A DNA stretch of 64,000 nt from Rahnella aceris (GTDB lineage: Bacteria > Pseudomonadota > Gammaproteobacteria > Enterobacterales > Enterobacteriaceae), in the NCBI RefSeq assembly GCF_011684115.1, contig NZ_JAADJV010000001.1, positions 2,356,001 to 2,420,000 on the forward strand, in the 5' to 3' direction. Positions 1 to 9,199 of this stretch are shown here, one piece after another (within the stretch, counting starts at the first letter, position 1; the number at the start of each line of letters is the position of its first letter). The notes under the pieces are model-generated. The model saw only the letters and a program-made list of their open reading frames with translations. It did not search any database and was not told the origin of the DNA. Position numbers and translations under genes: made by a program.

Positions 1-1
1 C

Positions 2-622
2 GAAGGCGCAGACGAAGTGTTGGGCGGCTACCTGTATTTCCATAAAGCACCAAACGCTAAAGAATTCCATGAAGAAACCGTGCGTAAATTGCTGGCCCTG
101 CATATGTATGACTGTGCGCGTGCCAACAAAGCCATGTCAGCCTGGGGTGTTGAAGCCCGCGTCCCGTTCCTGGACAAAAAATTCCTCGACGTCGCGATGC
201 GTATCAACCCGAAAGACAAGATGTGCGGCAACGGCAAGATGGAGAAACATATCCTGCGTGAATGTTTCGAGTCTTATTTGCCACACAGCGTGGCCTGGCG
301 CCAGAAAGAACAGTTCTCTGATGGCGTAGGTTACAGCTGGATCGATACCTTAAAAGAAGTGGCCTCTCAGCAGATCACCGATCAACAGCTTGAAACTGCA
401 CATTTCCGTTTCCCGTACAACACGCCGACCTCGAAAGAAGGCTACCTGTACCGTACGATTTTTGAAGAGTTATTCCCGGTGCCAAGCGCGGCTGAATGTG
501 TGCCTGGCGGGCCGTCAGTGGCCTGTTCTTCAGCGAAAGCTATTGAATGGGACGAAGCGTTCAAAAACATGGACGATCCTTCTGGCCGTGCCGTTGGCGT
601 GCATCAGTCCGCTTATAAATAA
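2..622 (+). CDS. asnB: Asparagine synthase B, C-terminal part (5' truncated by window)
   Basis: This is the C-terminal third of glutamine-hydrolysing asparagine synthetase B, which makes asparagine from aspartate, ATP and glutamine-derived ammonia in the cytoplasm. The reading frame is open from base 2 and begins inside the synthetase domain with EGADEVLGGYLYFHKAPN, the end of the conserved SGEGADE region. The motif WGVEARVPFLDKKFLD then follows. The glutaminase domain and the true start lie upstream of the window. The GTG at 17 is an internal valine, not a start. A rho-independent terminator follows the TAA. The next genes are the tRNA cluster, as in E. coli. Identity is recognised from the family sequence and the conserved gene order. 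Confidence 0.95.
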   Translation, partial: EGADEVLGGYLYFHKAPNAKEFHEETVRKLLALHMYDCARANKAMSAWGVEARVPFLDKKFLDVAMRINPKDKMCGNGKMEKHILRECFESYLPHSVAWRQKEQFSDGVGYSWIDTLKEVASQQITDQQLETAHFRFPYNTPTSKEGYLYRTIFEELFPVPSAAECVPGGPSVACSSAKAIEWDEAFKNMDDPSGRAVGVHQSAYK

Positions 623-650
623 CCGATTTACCGGTAAATATCCTTGTAGC

Positions 651-677
651 AAACGGGCCTCTTCAGGCCCGTTTTTT
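651..677 (+). terminator. Rho-independent terminator of asnB
   Basis: The stem AACGGGCCT / AGGCCCGTT closes on a short CTTC-containing loop and is followed by a run of T. It lies about 30 bases after the asnB stop and separates asnB from the tRNA operon. Confidence 0.85.
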
Positions 678-782
678 AATGGGTAAAGTCAGTAAAAATA
701 ATGTCTTTTGTCCAATTAATCACCAGAGTGGTTATAAGCCAGACAAATGGACGCCGTCAGGCCTTTTTCTCCAAAAAAGGTG

Positions 783-820
783 TTGACGCAAAACGGTCAT
801 ATACGCATAATGCGCCCCGC
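783..820 (+). promoter_or_regulatory. Sigma-70 promoter of the tRNA operon with GC-rich discriminator
   Basis: TTGACG (783-788) and CATAAT (806-811) are separated by 17 bases. GCGCCCCGC follows directly as a GC-rich discriminator, the hallmark of stringently controlled stable-RNA promoters. It lies about 30 bases upstream of the first tRNA and fits growth-rate control by ppGpp/DksA. That control is inferred from the discriminator. Confidence 0.75.
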
Positions 821-850
821 AACGCCGATGAAGGTAGCGCGAAAAAAGAT

Positions 851-927
851 GGCTACGTAGCTCAGTTGGTTAGAGCACATCACTCATAATGATGGGGTCA
901 CAGGTTCGAATCCCGTCGTAGCCACCA
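851..927 (+). tRNA. metT: tRNA-Met (CAU, elongator)
   Basis: This is a 77-base cloverleaf beginning GGCTACGTAGCTCAG, with anticodon loop CTCATAA (anticodon CAU), T arm GGTTCGAATCC and an encoded CCA end. The 5' G and the lack of the initiator C1-A72 mismatch make it elongator Met. It is first in the operon and nearly identical to the copy at 1355-1431. Confidence 0.95.
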
Positions 928-934
928 TCTTTTT

Positions 935-1019
935 GCGGGAGTGGCGAAATTGGTAGACGCACTAGATTTAGGTTCTAGCGCCGCAAGGTGTGCGAGTTCA
1001 AGTCTCGCCTCCCGCACCA
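935..1019 (+). tRNA. leuW: tRNA-Leu (UAG)
   Basis: This is an 85-base class II tRNA with a long variable arm (CGCCGCAAGGTGTGCG) and an encoded CCA. The anticodon loop carries TAG. It starts seven bases after the Met tRNA, as leuW follows metT in E. coli. Confidence 0.95.
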
Positions 1020-1042
1020 TTTCCAGACATCGGCAGCACAGT

Positions 1043-1117
1043 TGGGGTATCGCCAAGCGGTAAGGCACTGGTTTTTGATACCAGCATTCCCAGGTTCGAA
1101 TCCTGGTACCCCAGCCA
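1043..1117 (+). tRNA. glnU: tRNA-Gln (UUG), first copy
   Basis: This is a 75-base tRNA beginning TGGGGTATCGCCAAGCGG. The anticodon TTG lies in the loop of GGTTTTTGATACC, and CCA is encoded. The U1-A72-type weak first pair is typical of tRNA-Gln. It is nearly identical to the copy at 1188-1262. Confidence 0.95.
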
Positions 1118-1187
1118 TTTTCTTACCTTTCACATTGTTGTACTGATGTGGTTGTGAGGAAAATCCAATTTGAAGAAGTTGTACTGT

Positions 1188-1262
1188 TGGGGTATCGCCA
1201 AGCGGTAAGGCACTGGTTTTTGATACCAGCATACCCTGGTTCGAATCCAGGTACCCCAGCCA
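1188..1262 (+). tRNA. glnW: tRNA-Gln (UUG), second copy
   Basis: This is a second 75-base UUG glutamine tRNA with CCA encoded. It differs from the first copy only by a few bases around the T stem (CCCTGG...CCAGG). It is a tandem duplicate within one operon. Confidence 0.95.
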
Positions 1263-1354
1263 TACTTCTTTCTGTATAATTGGTAAGCACTTGAAATTTA
1301 TTATTAAGTTAGTTAAATTAGTGCTTGAAGTTTTGAAGTAAGTCAGTAGAATTT

Positions 1355-1431
1355 GGCTACGTAGCTCAGCTGGTTAGAGCACATCACTCATAATGATGGG
1401 GTCACAGGTTCAAATCCCGTCGTAGCCACCA
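1355..1431 (+). tRNA. metU: tRNA-Met (CAU, elongator), second copy
   Basis: This 77-base elongator Met tRNA is almost the same as the one at 851-927. The visible differences are D-loop AGCTGG for AGTTGG and T-loop TTCAAAT for TTCGAAT. CCA is encoded. Confidence 0.95.
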
Positions 1432-1475
1432 TTTTACTTGCAGTACACTACTCAAAAGGTAGTGAGAAACAAAAT

Positions 1476-1550
1476 TGGGGTGTCGCCAAGCGGTAAGGCT
1501 CTGGTTTCTGATACCAGCATACCCAGGTTCGAATCCTGGCACCCCAGCCA
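1476..1550 (+). tRNA. glnV: tRNA-Gln (CUG)
   Basis: This is a 75-base tRNA with anticodon CTG in GGTTTCTGATACC and CCA encoded. It is the last tRNA of the cluster. E. coli has two CUG genes here (glnV and glnX), whereas only one is present in this window. Confidence 0.95.
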
Positions 1551-1556
1551 CATTAG

Positions 1557-1590
1557 AAAGGCCTGCTTTTTAGCAGGCCTTTTGCTTTTC
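1557..1590 (+). terminator. Terminator of the tRNA operon
   Basis: AAAGGCCTGC / GCAGGCCTTT forms a strong stem around a TTTTTA loop and is followed by TTGCTTTTC. It ends the six-tRNA transcript and faces the 3' end of ubiF. Confidence 0.85.
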
Positions 1591-1657
1591 TGTATTTTAA
1601 ATATTTATCTAAAAATAGAGGTCTGGTGGAGATGTTTTCCCACCAGCCTTGACGTCA

Positions 1658-2842
1658 TTAAATCCCCAATGCGTATTTAAGTGCTTTGGTTTTCAGTGCG
1701 CCCGTACGTTGTGCGGTCATCAGCGCCAGATTACGCAACGCTTTCACCGGTGCCAGATCGTTACTGAAGGCGGTATAGAATAAATCCATCCCGCTTTGCA
1801 TCAGCAGATTATCCAGACGACGCTGACGCTGATAGCGCAGTAAGACTTTCTCGCTGCTCCACGCTTCATCATGGTCACGCGCCTTTTCCAGCACCGATAA
1901 CAATGCTTCCACATCACGGTATCCCAGATTGACGCCCTGCCCTGCCAGAGGATTGATGGTGTGCGCTGCGTCACCCACCAGCGCCAGCCCCGGTAAGACA
2001 TAACGCTGAGCGTGACGGCGAACCAGTGGGAATGCACCTGCGGATATTGCTTTCACTGTGCCCAGCCGTGCCGGGAAAGCCTGCATCACTTCTGTCGTAA
2101 GTTGCTGCATATTCAGCGTTTTCAGATAACGGATACGCTGCGGGCTGTCATACCAGACCAGCGAGGCCTGATTATCAAACAGCGGCAGGAACGCCCGCGG
2201 GCCGGAAGGGAAAAATTGCTGCCATGTCACGTCCTGATTCGGCGTTGCGGTTTCGACATGAATCAGCATACAGTGCTGGCGGTATTCCCAGCCATCCACA
2301 CCAATCCCCGCTAACTGCCGCACCAGCGAATTCGCACCATCGGCAGCGACCACAAGTGGCGTGCGCAGTAATTCACCCGTAGTCAGTTGCAAAGACCAGG
2401 TTTTATCATCGTGCTGCAAAAGGTGACGCAATTTTGCCGGGCAAAAACGGGTCAGGCTGGTGAGGGCATCAAACTGTTGCCACAGCGCCAGCTGAAGTAC
2501 CCGGTTTTCGACCATGAAGCCCAGTTCCGGCAATCCGAGAGACTGCGCATCAAATTTCACTTCAGAACCGTCAACTTCCCAGGTTTCCAGGCGGCGGTAT
2601 GGGACTGAGCGCATTTTCTCAACCGCCCCCCACGCCCCCAGTTTCTGTAAAAAGCGCACAGACGCACAACCGATCGCGGAGATACGCAAATCAGCCGGCG
2701 CTGACGGATCAAACCCGGCAGGTTCTTCATTCTCTATCAGAGCAACCTGCAATCCCTGCTGCGCCAGCCCCAGGGCTGTGGCAGCGCCCACCATGCCGCC
2801 ACCCACAATGACTGCATCAAATGTCTTCTCAGAATTATTCAT
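1658..2842 (-). CDS. ubiF: 2-octaprenyl-3-methyl-6-methoxy-1,4-benzoquinol hydroxylase
   Basis: This FAD-dependent aromatic monooxygenase carries out the last ring hydroxylation of ubiquinone synthesis, as part of the soluble Ubi complex. The 394 residues are close to the E. coli length of 391. The N terminus holds the dinucleotide-binding motif VIVGGGMVG (residues 11-19). A second FAD motif, GDAAHTINPLAGQG, lies near residue 290, as in UbiH/UbiF/VisC proteins. The ATG start is followed directly by the flavin fold. The gene is convergent with the tRNA operon and divergent from miaB, as in E. coli, which favours UbiF over its paralogue UbiH. Confidence 0.93.
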   Translation of the reverse strand: MNNSEKTFDAVIVGGGMVGAATALGLAQQGLQVALIENEEPAGFDPSAPADLRISAIGCASVRFLQKLGAWGAVEKMRSVPYRRLETWEVDGSEVKFDAQSLGLPELGFMVENRVLQLALWQQFDALTSLTRFCPAKLRHLLQHDDKTWSLQLTTGELLRTPLVVAADGANSLVRQLAGIGVDGWEYRQHCMLIHVETATPNQDVTWQQFFPSGPRAFLPLFDNQASLVWYDSPQRIRYLKTLNMQQLTTEVMQAFPARLGTVKAISAGAFPLVRRHAQRYVLPGLALVGDAAHTINPLAGQGVNLGYRDVEALLSVLEKARDHDEAWSSEKVLLRYQRQRRLDNLLMQSGMDLFYTAFSNDLAPVKALRNLALMTAQRTGALKTKALKYALGI

Positions 2843-3030
2843 TATTATTCCGGCTTTCTGTTCAGTTCATTATGCGAAGTGTACCGGATTTTTGTGTTGG
2901 CATCAGGGCCTAAGCTGCTTTCCTGCACTGGTCAGCACTGGAGTGAGGGTTTACAATAGCGCCCCTGAACTATGCTATGCACTGCGGCACTGCCGATCTA
3001 ACGTTTCCCGTATTGAGTACTGACACGCTG

Positions 3031-4455
3031 ATGACTAAAAAACTGCACATAAAAACCTGGGGCTGCCAGATGAATGAATATGATTCATCCAAAATGGCTG
3101 ACCTTCTCGACAGCACCCATGGTTACCAGCTGACGGATAACGCTGAAGAAGCAGACATTCTGCTGCTGAATACCTGCTCAATAAGGGAAAAAGCGCAGGA
3201 GAAAGTGTTCAGCCTGCTCGGACACTGGAAATTACTGAAAAAGAAAAACCCGAATATTATCATTGGGGTGGGTGGCTGCGTCGCATCACAGGAAGGCGAA
3301 ATGCTGCGTAAACGTGCGCCTTGTGTCGACATCGTCTTCGGTCCGCAAACCTTGCATCGTTTACCGGAAATGGTGAACCACGTACGCGGCACCAAAAGCC
3401 CGGTCGTGGATATCAGCTTTCCTGAAATCGAAAAATTTGACCGGCTGCCGGAACCGCGCGCAGACGGCCCGACCGCTTTCGTTTCCATCATGGAAGGCTG
3501 CAACAAATATTGCAGCTTCTGTGTAGTGCCTTATACGCGCGGTGAAGAAGTCAGCCGCCCGTGCGATGACGTATTGTTTGAAGTGGCACAACTGGCCGCG
3601 CAAGGCGTGCGTGAAGTTAACCTGCTGGGCCAGAACGTTAATGCGTATCGTGGCGATGCGTTTGAGGGTGGCGTGTGCACCTTCGCTGAGCTGCTGCGTC
3701 TGGTGGCAGCGATTGACGGTATCGACCGTATTCGTTTCACCACCAGTCATCCGGTCGAATTTACTGATGATATTATAGAAGTCTATAAAGATACGCCTGA
3801 AGTGGTGAGCTTCCTGCATCTGCCGATCCAAAGTGGTTCCGATCGCATTCTGACGATGATGAAGCGTCCTCATACAGTGCTGGAATATAAATCGACTATC
3901 CGCAAGTTACGCGCCGCGCGTCCTGATATTCATTTCAGTTCAGATTTTATCATCGGTTTCCCTGGCGAAACGAACGAAGATTTTGAACGCACGATGGATT
4001 TGATTGCGCAGGTGAATTACGACGTCAGCTTCAGCTTCATCTATTCTCCGCGTCCGGGCACACCGGCGGCAGATATGGTTGATGATGTGAGCATGGATGA
4101 GAAGAAACAGCGTCTGGCGCTGTTACAGGACAGAATCACACAGCAAGTCATGCGCTTTAGCCGCGCCACGCTGGGTACTGTTCAGCGTATTCTGGTGGAA
4201 GGCACGTCCCGCAAGGACATTATGGAGCTGACCGGCCGTACCGAATGCAACCGCGTGGTCAACTTCGAAGGCACACCGGACATGATTGGTAAGTTCGTTG
4301 ATGTCGAAATTGTCGACGTGTATGCCAACTCACTGCGCGGTGTGGTTGTCCGTACGGAAGAACAGATGGCGCTTCGCCTGCATGAATCACCACAATCAGT
4401 TATCGAACGCACCCGCAAAGAAAATGAATTGGGCGTTGGACTATATCAACCCTGA
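3031..4455 (+). CDS. miaB: tRNA-2-methylthio-N6-dimethylallyladenosine synthase
   Basis: MiaB is a radical-SAM methylthiotransferase that adds the 2-methylthio group to i6A37 of tRNAs reading UNN codons. From this ATG the protein has 474 residues, the E. coli length. An upstream in-frame ATG at 2977 would add 18 residues unlike the family. The auxiliary cluster cysteines lie in [10 protein letters not shown] (C12), LLNTCSIRE and GVGGCVAS. The radical-SAM motif CNKYCSFC is near residue 157, and a TRAM domain ends the protein. It is divergent from ubiF across a 188-base intergenic region. Confidence 0.96.
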   Translation: MTKKLHIKTWGCQMNEYDSSKMADLLDSTHGYQLTDNAEEADILLLNTCSIREKAQEKVFSLLGHWKLLKKKNPNIIIGVGGCVASQEGEMLRKRAPCVDIVFGPQTLHRLPEMVNHVRGTKSPVVDISFPEIEKFDRLPEPRADGPTAFVSIMEGCNKYCSFCVVPYTRGEEVSRPCDDVLFEVAQLAAQGVREVNLLGQNVNAYRGDAFEGGVCTFAELLRLVAAIDGIDRIRFTTSHPVEFTDDIIEVYKDTPEVVSFLHLPIQSGSDRILTMMKRPHTVLEYKSTIRKLRAARPDIHFSSDFIIGFPGETNEDFERTMDLIAQVNYDVSFSFIYSPRPGTPAADMVDDVSMDEKKQRLALLQDRITQQVMRFSRATLGTVQRILVEGTSRKDIMELTGRTECNRVVNFEGTPDMIGKFVDVEIVDVYANSLRGVVVRTEEQMALRLHESPQSVIERTRKENELGVGLYQP

Positions 4456-4485
4456 ACCACCAGAATAATGCACAGCCTGAAATCA

Positions 4486-4513
4486 ACAGGGCGCTCCGGC
4501 GTCCTGTTTCTTT
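4486..4513 (+). terminator. Terminator after miaB
   Basis: ACAGGGCG / CGTCCTGT (one G-T pair) closes on a CTCCGG-type loop and is followed by TTCTTTT. It separates miaB from the ybeZ operon. Confidence 0.7.
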
Positions 4514-4718
4514 TGAGATTTTCGGTAATAACCTCATCATAAGGGTTTAATTTTCCAGCAAAGGCCGCATATCCGGATGACGGTGCCTGCAACTGCTGCC
4601 ACGGCGCAGCATATTTTGCCAAGGGCATGTATTATTAAGTCAGGTATGGTTGGCGGCTGAAAGCAGTGACTCAGCCGGGTGAAATGACAACTGGTCCGAA
4701 GTGACCCAGAGGATTCGT

Positions 4719-5777
4719 TTGAACGTTGTAACACAAGAGATTTTACTGGAGCCCGAAGACAACCAGCGTTTGCTGAGCCTGTGCGGGCCGTTTGATGACA
4801 ATATCAAACAACTGGAGCGCCGGTTGGGCGTTGAAATCAACCGTCGTGATAACGCGTTTAAATTGGTCGGAAAGAGCCTGCCGGTTGCGGCAGCCGCCGA
4901 CATCCTGCGTGATTTATACGTTGACACTGCGCCGCTGCGCGGTGAGATCCAGGATATCGATCCTGAAAAAATTCATCTGGCGATCAAAGAAAGCCGGGTA
5001 CTGGAACAAACAGCAGAAAGTGTGCCCGACTTCGGCAAAGCGGTCATCATCAAAACCAAGCGTGGCATGGTGAAGCCGCGCACGCCCAATCAGGCGCAGT
5101 ATATCGCCAACATTCTCGACCACGACATCACCTTCGGGATCGGTCCTGCAGGTACCGGTAAAACATATCTGGCCGTGGCTGCTGCGGTGGATGCGCTGGA
5201 GCGTCAGGAAGTGCGCCGCATTCTTCTGACCCGCCCTGCCGTTGAAGCCGGTGAAAAACTGGGCTTCCTGCCGGGGGATCTCAGTCAGAAAGTTGACCCA
5301 TATCTGCGCCCGCTGTATGACGCATTGTTCGAAATGCTCGGTTTTGAGAAAGTTGAAAAACTGATTGAGCGCAACGTTATTGAAGTCGCCCCGCTGGCTT
5401 ACATGCGTGGACGTACATTGAACGACGCTTTTATTATCCTTGATGAAAGCCAGAACACGTCTATCGAACAAATGAAGATGTTCCTGACCCGTATTGGCTT
5501 TAACTCCAAAGCGGTGATCACCGGTGACGTGACGCAAATCGACTTGCCGCGTCATCAGAAATCAGGGCTTCGTCATGCGATTGAAGTGCTGTCGTCAGTC
5601 GAAGAACTCAGCTTTAACTTCTTCCACAGTGAAGACGTGGTACGTCATCCGGTCGTTGCGCGCATTGTTGTCGCGTACGAAGCCTGGGAAGAAGAAGATC
5701 AAAAACGCCGCGATGCGATTGCCGCAGAGCGTAAACATGAACATCAGAACAGCTCAACACAACAGGCCAGTCAATGA
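4719..5777 (+). CDS. ybeZ: PhoH-like ATPase YbeZ
   Basis: This cytoplasmic PhoH-family P-loop ATPase is the partner of YbeY in rRNA processing and heat-shock survival. The chosen start is the TTG at 4719, with AGAGGA five bases upstream, which gives 352 residues beginning [16 protein letters not shown]. That alignment matches E. coli YbeZ. The GTG at 4701 would add six residues. Walker A GPAGTGKT lies at residues 142-149 and Walker [10 protein letters not shown] near 238. The gene is first in ybeZ-ybeY-corC-lnt and overlaps ybeY by ATGA. The biochemical role of the ATPase is less certain than its family. Confidence 0.93.
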   Translation: MNVVTQEILLEPEDNQRLLSLCGPFDDNIKQLERRLGVEINRRDNAFKLVGKSLPVAAAADILRDLYVDTAPLRGEIQDIDPEKIHLAIKESRVLEQTAESVPDFGKAVIIKTKRGMVKPRTPNQAQYIANILDHDITFGIGPAGTGKTYLAVAAAVDALERQEVRRILLTRPAVEAGEKLGFLPGDLSQKVDPYLRPLYDALFEMLGFEKVEKLIERNVIEVAPLAYMRGRTLNDAFIILDESQNTSIEQMKMFLTRIGFNSKAVITGDVTQIDLPRHQKSGLRHAIEVLSSVEELSFNFFHSEDVVRHPVVARIVVAYEAWEEEDQKRRDAIAAERKHEHQNSSTQQASQ

Positions 5778-6247
5778 ACACGGTAATCCTCGATTTACAA
5801 ATTGCCTGCGAAGATGCAGCAGGTTTACCGTCAGAAAATGATTTCCAGACCTGGCTTGAAGCGGTTCTTCCTCAGTTTCAGGAAGAATCAGAAGTCACAA
5901 TCCGTCTGGTCGATATCCCTGAAAGTCATGAACTTAATATGACTTATCGTGGGATGGATAAACCGACCAACGTGTTATCCTTTCCGTTCGAAGCACCTCC
6001 TGGTATGGAGATGCCGCTTCTTGGCGACCTGATTATTTGTCGCCAGGTTGTGGAGAAAGAAGCAAAAGAGCAGGACAAAGAACTTCTGGCTCACTGGGCG
6101 CATATGGTCATTCACGGCAGTTTGCATTTGCTGGGCTATGACCATATCGTTGACGAAGAAGCCGAAGAAATGGAATCGATTGAAACTGAAATCATGCAGG
6201 GTCTGGGGTATCCGGATCCGTATATTTCAGAGAAAGAAGATAACTAA
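5774..6247 (+). CDS. ybeY: Endoribonuclease / rRNA maturation factor YbeY
   Basis: YbeY is a zinc-dependent single-strand endoribonuclease for 16S rRNA 3'-end maturation and 70S quality control. The 157-residue protein has the catalytic motif [15 protein letters not shown], with H114, H118 and H124 as zinc ligands at the same positions as in E. coli. R59 in [17 protein letters not shown] is also conserved. The ATG overlaps the ybeZ stop, so translation is probably coupled. A 99-base gap separates it from corC. Confidence 0.96.
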   Translation: MNTVILDLQIACEDAAGLPSENDFQTWLEAVLPQFQEESEVTIRLVDIPESHELNMTYRGMDKPTNVLSFPFEAPPGMEMPLLGDLIICRQVVEKEAKEQDKELLAHWAHMVIHGSLHLLGYDHIVDEEAEEMESIETEIMQGLGYPDPYISEKEDN

Positions 6248-6346
6248 GCTTCACAGTAAACTCGCGTAATGCCTGCCTGATAACGTGTTTATCCGCAGGC
6301 GTTTCGCATAATTTTCACTAACTACGAGTAAAAAAAACCAAACGCC

Positions 6347-7225
6347 ATGAGCGATGACCATTCACAAAATAGTGACAGCCCCAGTCCCAAGAAGGGCTTC
6401 TTTTCCCTTATCCTTAGCCAGCTTTTTCACGGTGAACCAAAAAACCGTGGCGATTTGGTTGAGCTGATCCGTGATTCAGAACAAAACGATCTGATCGACC
6501 CCGATACCCGTGACATGCTGGAAGGCGTGATGGATATCGCCGAGCAGCGCGTCCGGGACATCATGATCCCACGTTCACAAATGATCACGCTAAAACGCAA
6601 CCAGCCGCTGGAAGAGTGCCTCGATGTCATTATTGAATCTGCACACTCACGCTTCCCGGTGATCAGCGAAGATAAGGATCACATTGAAGGCATCCTGATG
6701 GCCAAAGACCTGCTGCCGTTTATGCGCACAGAGTCTGAGCCATTCAGCATAGATAAAGTGCTGAGAACCGCGGTCGTTGTCCCTGAAAGCAAACGCGTAG
6801 ACCGCATGCTGAAGGAATTCCGCTCACAGCGTTACCACATGGCGATTGTCGTTGATGAATTCGGCGGCGTTTCAGGTCTGGTAACCATAGAAGATATTCT
6901 CGAACTGATCGTCGGCGAAATCGATGATGAGTACGATGAAGCAGAAGATCTGGATATCCGTCAGCTCAGCCGCCATACCTACACCGTCCGCGCACTGGCA
7001 CCGATCGAAGATTTTAATGAAGTGTTCCGGACCCATTACAGTGACGACGAAGTCGATACGATTGGTGGTCTGGTCATGCAGTCATTCGGCCATTTACCGG
7101 CGCGTGGTGAAAGCATTGAAATTGACGGTTACCTGTTCAAGGTTGCGATGGCTGACAGCCGTCGTATCATTCAGGTTCATGTAAAAATACCGGACGACGC
7201 GCCGCAACCGATACTGGAAGAATAA
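6347..7225 (+). CDS. corC: CorC/YbeX, CBS-domain protein linked to magnesium/cobalt transport
   Basis: This is a soluble CorC/HlyC-family protein of 292 residues, equal to E. coli YbeX. It has a CBS-domain pair from about residues 65 to 190 ([10 protein letters not shown]...[21 protein letters not shown]...[18 protein letters not shown]). A C-terminal CorC_HlyC domain follows an acidic stretch. The family was first linked to cobalt and magnesium efflux with CorA, and more recent work links YbeX to ribosome metabolism. It sits seven bases upstream of lnt in the conserved operon. Confidence 0.94.
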   Translation: MSDDHSQNSDSPSPKKGFFSLILSQLFHGEPKNRGDLVELIRDSEQNDLIDPDTRDMLEGVMDIAEQRVRDIMIPRSQMITLKRNQPLEECLDVIIESAHSRFPVISEDKDHIEGILMAKDLLPFMRTESEPFSIDKVLRTAVVVPESKRVDRMLKEFRSQRYHMAIVVDEFGGVSGLVTIEDILELIVGEIDDEYDEAEDLDIRQLSRHTYTVRALAPIEDFNEVFRTHYSDDEVDTIGGLVMQSFGHLPARGESIEIDGYLFKVAMADSRRIIQVHVKIPDDAPQPILEE

Positions 7226-7232
7226 TTACTTC

Positions 7233-8762
7233 ATGGCAATTGCCTCTTTATATCAACGCCAGCGGGTTCGCGCCCTGCTGGCGCTCTTTTTCGGTGCCTG
7301 TGGCACGCTGTCATTTTCCCCTTATGACTTCTGGCCTGCGGCGATCATTTCGCTGTGCGGTCTGCTGGCATTAACGCTCGATCGTCGTCCGGCTCAGGCC
7401 GCGCTCATCGGCTTTTTCTGGGGAATGGGTCTTTTTGGCAGCGGCGTAAACTGGGTTTATGTCAGCATCGCCACGTTTGGCGGCATGCCGGAAGCGATCA
7501 ACCTTTTCCTGGTGGTCTTGCTGGCAGCGTATTTATCGCTGTACACGATGTTGTTTGCCGGCTTGTTCAGCAAACTGTGGCCGAAAACCACCTGGTGGAA
7601 ACTGGCACTTGGCGCGCCCGCCTTGTGGCAAGTTACTGAATTCCTGCGCGGCTGGGTGCTGACCGGTTTCCCGTGGTTACAGTTCGGCTACAGCCAGATC
7701 GACGGTCCGCTGAAAGGCCTCGCGCCGATTACCGGCGTCGACGGCATCACGATTTTACTCACCTCGCTGAGCGGACTGATTGTGTACGCAGTACATCAGC
7801 GTCGCGTCACACCGGGAATTATCGCTGTTGCCATGCTGTTACTGCCGTGGCCGCTGCGTTATATCCACTGGTATCAGGAACAGCCAGATAAAACGGTCGA
7901 TGTGGCACTGGTTCAGGGCAACATTCCACAGTCCATGAAATGGGATCCGAAAGCACTGGAAAGTGCGCTGCAGACCTATCTGGATCTCAGCCGCCCGTAC
8001 GTGGGTAAATCCAGCATGATCATCTGGCCGGAATCAGCAATTTCAGACATTGAATCCGATCAGCAGGGCTTCCTGAGCATGGTGGATAATATCTACCGCT
8101 CACACGGCACCCAGTTAATCACCGGCATTATCGATGCCCGTCGCAATGAAGAAGGCATGAAAGTGTATAACAGCGCCATCGTGCTCGGCGGTGAAAAGCC
8201 CTATCACTATCCTGACGAAAACCGCTTCAACAAACATCATCTGGTGCCTTTTGGAGAGTTCGTACCGCTGGAAGCCATTCTTCGCCCGCTGGCACCTTTC
8301 TTCGATTTGCCGATGTCCGGGCTGACCAGTGGTGATTACGTGCAGAAACCGTTGTTTGTCAGTGGCCTGAATCTGACCACGGCGATTTGTTACGAAGTCG
8401 TCTTCGGCGAACAGGTGCGCGACAATCTGCAACCGGATACTAATTTCCTGCTGACGATTTCAAACGATGCCTGGTTTGGTCATTCGATTGGCCCATGGCA
8501 ACACTTCCAGATGGCGCGAATGCGTTCGCTGGAACTGGGCCGTCCGTTGCTGCGCAGCACCAATAATGGCATTACCGCCGTCGTTGATGCTCAGGGCGAT
8601 GTGACCCACGAAATTCCGCAGTTTACCCGTCAGGTGCTGAACGTGAAGGTCACACCGACAACGGGTATGACACCTTATGCCCGGGCTGGCTGGTGGCCGG
8701 TGTGGTTTGCTACGGCAGTCATGGCGGCAGTTGCGCTGTGGTTGGGTCGCCGTAAATCCTGA
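7233..8762 (+). CDS. lnt: Apolipoprotein N-acyltransferase
   Basis: Lnt is an inner-membrane enzyme that transfers a fatty acid from phospholipid to the N-terminal cysteine of lipoproteins, the last maturation step before Lol sorting. The 509 residues contain about eight membrane segments in the first 210 residues. A periplasmic nitrilase-like domain follows, and a final segment lies near the C terminus. Catalytic residues are visible as Glu in IIWPESAIS, Lys/Glu in [11 protein letters not shown] and Cys in [11 protein letters not shown]. It is last in the operon and followed by a terminator. Its lipoprotein clients in this window include LptE, RlpA and the small lipoprotein at 44.6 kb. Confidence 0.96.
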   Translation: MAIASLYQRQRVRALLALFFGACGTLSFSPYDFWPAAIISLCGLLALTLDRRPAQAALIGFFWGMGLFGSGVNWVYVSIATFGGMPEAINLFLVVLLAAYLSLYTMLFAGLFSKLWPKTTWWKLALGAPALWQVTEFLRGWVLTGFPWLQFGYSQIDGPLKGLAPITGVDGITILLTSLSGLIVYAVHQRRVTPGIIAVAMLLLPWPLRYIHWYQEQPDKTVDVALVQGNIPQSMKWDPKALESALQTYLDLSRPYVGKSSMIIWPESAISDIESDQQGFLSMVDNIYRSHGTQLITGIIDARRNEEGMKVYNSAIVLGGEKPYHYPDENRFNKHHLVPFGEFVPLEAILRPLAPFFDLPMSGLTSGDYVQKPLFVSGLNLTTAICYEVVFGEQVRDNLQPDTNFLLTISNDAWFGHSIGPWQHFQMARMRSLELGRPLLRSTNNGITAVVDAQGDVTHEIPQFTRQVLNVKVTPTTGMTPYARAGWWPVWFATAVMAAVALWLGRRKS

Positions 8763-8783
8763 GTACAAGCGTTTTGTTTCTAA

Positions 8784-8815
8784 AACAGGCACCTCCGGGT
8801 GTCTGTTCTTTTTTG
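8784..8815 (+). terminator. Terminator after lnt
   Basis: AACAGGCACC TCCG GGTGTCTGTT forms a ten-pair stem with one G-T pair and is followed by CTTTTTTG. It ends the ybeZ-ybeY-corC-lnt transcript. Confidence 0.88.
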
Positions 8816-8926
8816 TAGCACCCCTTTTTAATCTCAATACCCCTCCCCTTTTACCTGCTGCCGATTGTTTCGACTGCGGCATTAAGCGCTGCCGATTTGC
8901 CCGCTTATGAAGTTAAATCAGGCCAT

Positions 8927-8943
8927 TTGGCACGACTCTTGCT
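8927..8943 (+). promoter_or_regulatory. Sigma-54 promoter for gltIJKL
   Basis: TTGGCACGACTCTTGCT matches the RpoN consensus YTGGCACGRNNNTTGCW at every fixed position, with GG at -24 and GC at -12. It points toward gltI and implies a 5' leader of about 245 bases. The 437-base lnt-gltI gap holds this site, the NtrC-like palindrome at 9022-9038 and the lnt terminator. No other gene was seen there. Nitrogen control of gltI fits the uptake role. Confidence 0.85.
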
Positions 8944-9021
8944 ACATCTGATTGAAAGATATCTGATTAGTTACTTTTTATGACGGGATGCATCATTTTG
9001 GTACAAACAGGCTGCTCCTCA

Positions 9022-9038
9022 TGCACTTTCCGGGTGCA
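9022..9038 (+). promoter_or_regulatory. NtrC-like binding site in the gltI leader
   Basis: TGCACTTTCCGGGTGCA is a palindrome with TGCAC and GTGCA arms seven bases apart, the geometry of NtrC (GlnG) sites. It lies about 80 bases downstream of the sigma-54 promoter rather than upstream. Enhancers can act from either side, but the position is unusual. Confidence 0.6.
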
Positions 9039-9199
9039 TAGCCGTTTGATTGCTTTGATTTGGTGCGTGTCTCGTCTCAAAAAAGAAACAATGTGGTTTC
9101 ATAATATTCACATTCAGCTATTTTCTAGCTTCATATGACGAGGCATTAGTACTTTCTGATCCCTGAGTTTGGATCCCTAATGACAGCAAGGAGTTGGAC

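Noticed and set aside
17..622. Complete gene starting at the GTG at 17
   Set aside because: The frame extends to base 2 and the sequence matches the middle of AsnB, so this is a truncated gene at the window edge.
975..1232. Minus-strand frame across the tRNA-Leu and tRNA-Gln genes
   Set aside because: It is built from tRNA sequence (note the repeated GDTPT-like translation), a typical false gene over tRNAs.
1438..1680. Plus-strand frame across tRNA-Gln(CUG) and the terminator
   Set aside because: It covers a tRNA and its terminator, so it is not a plausible gene.
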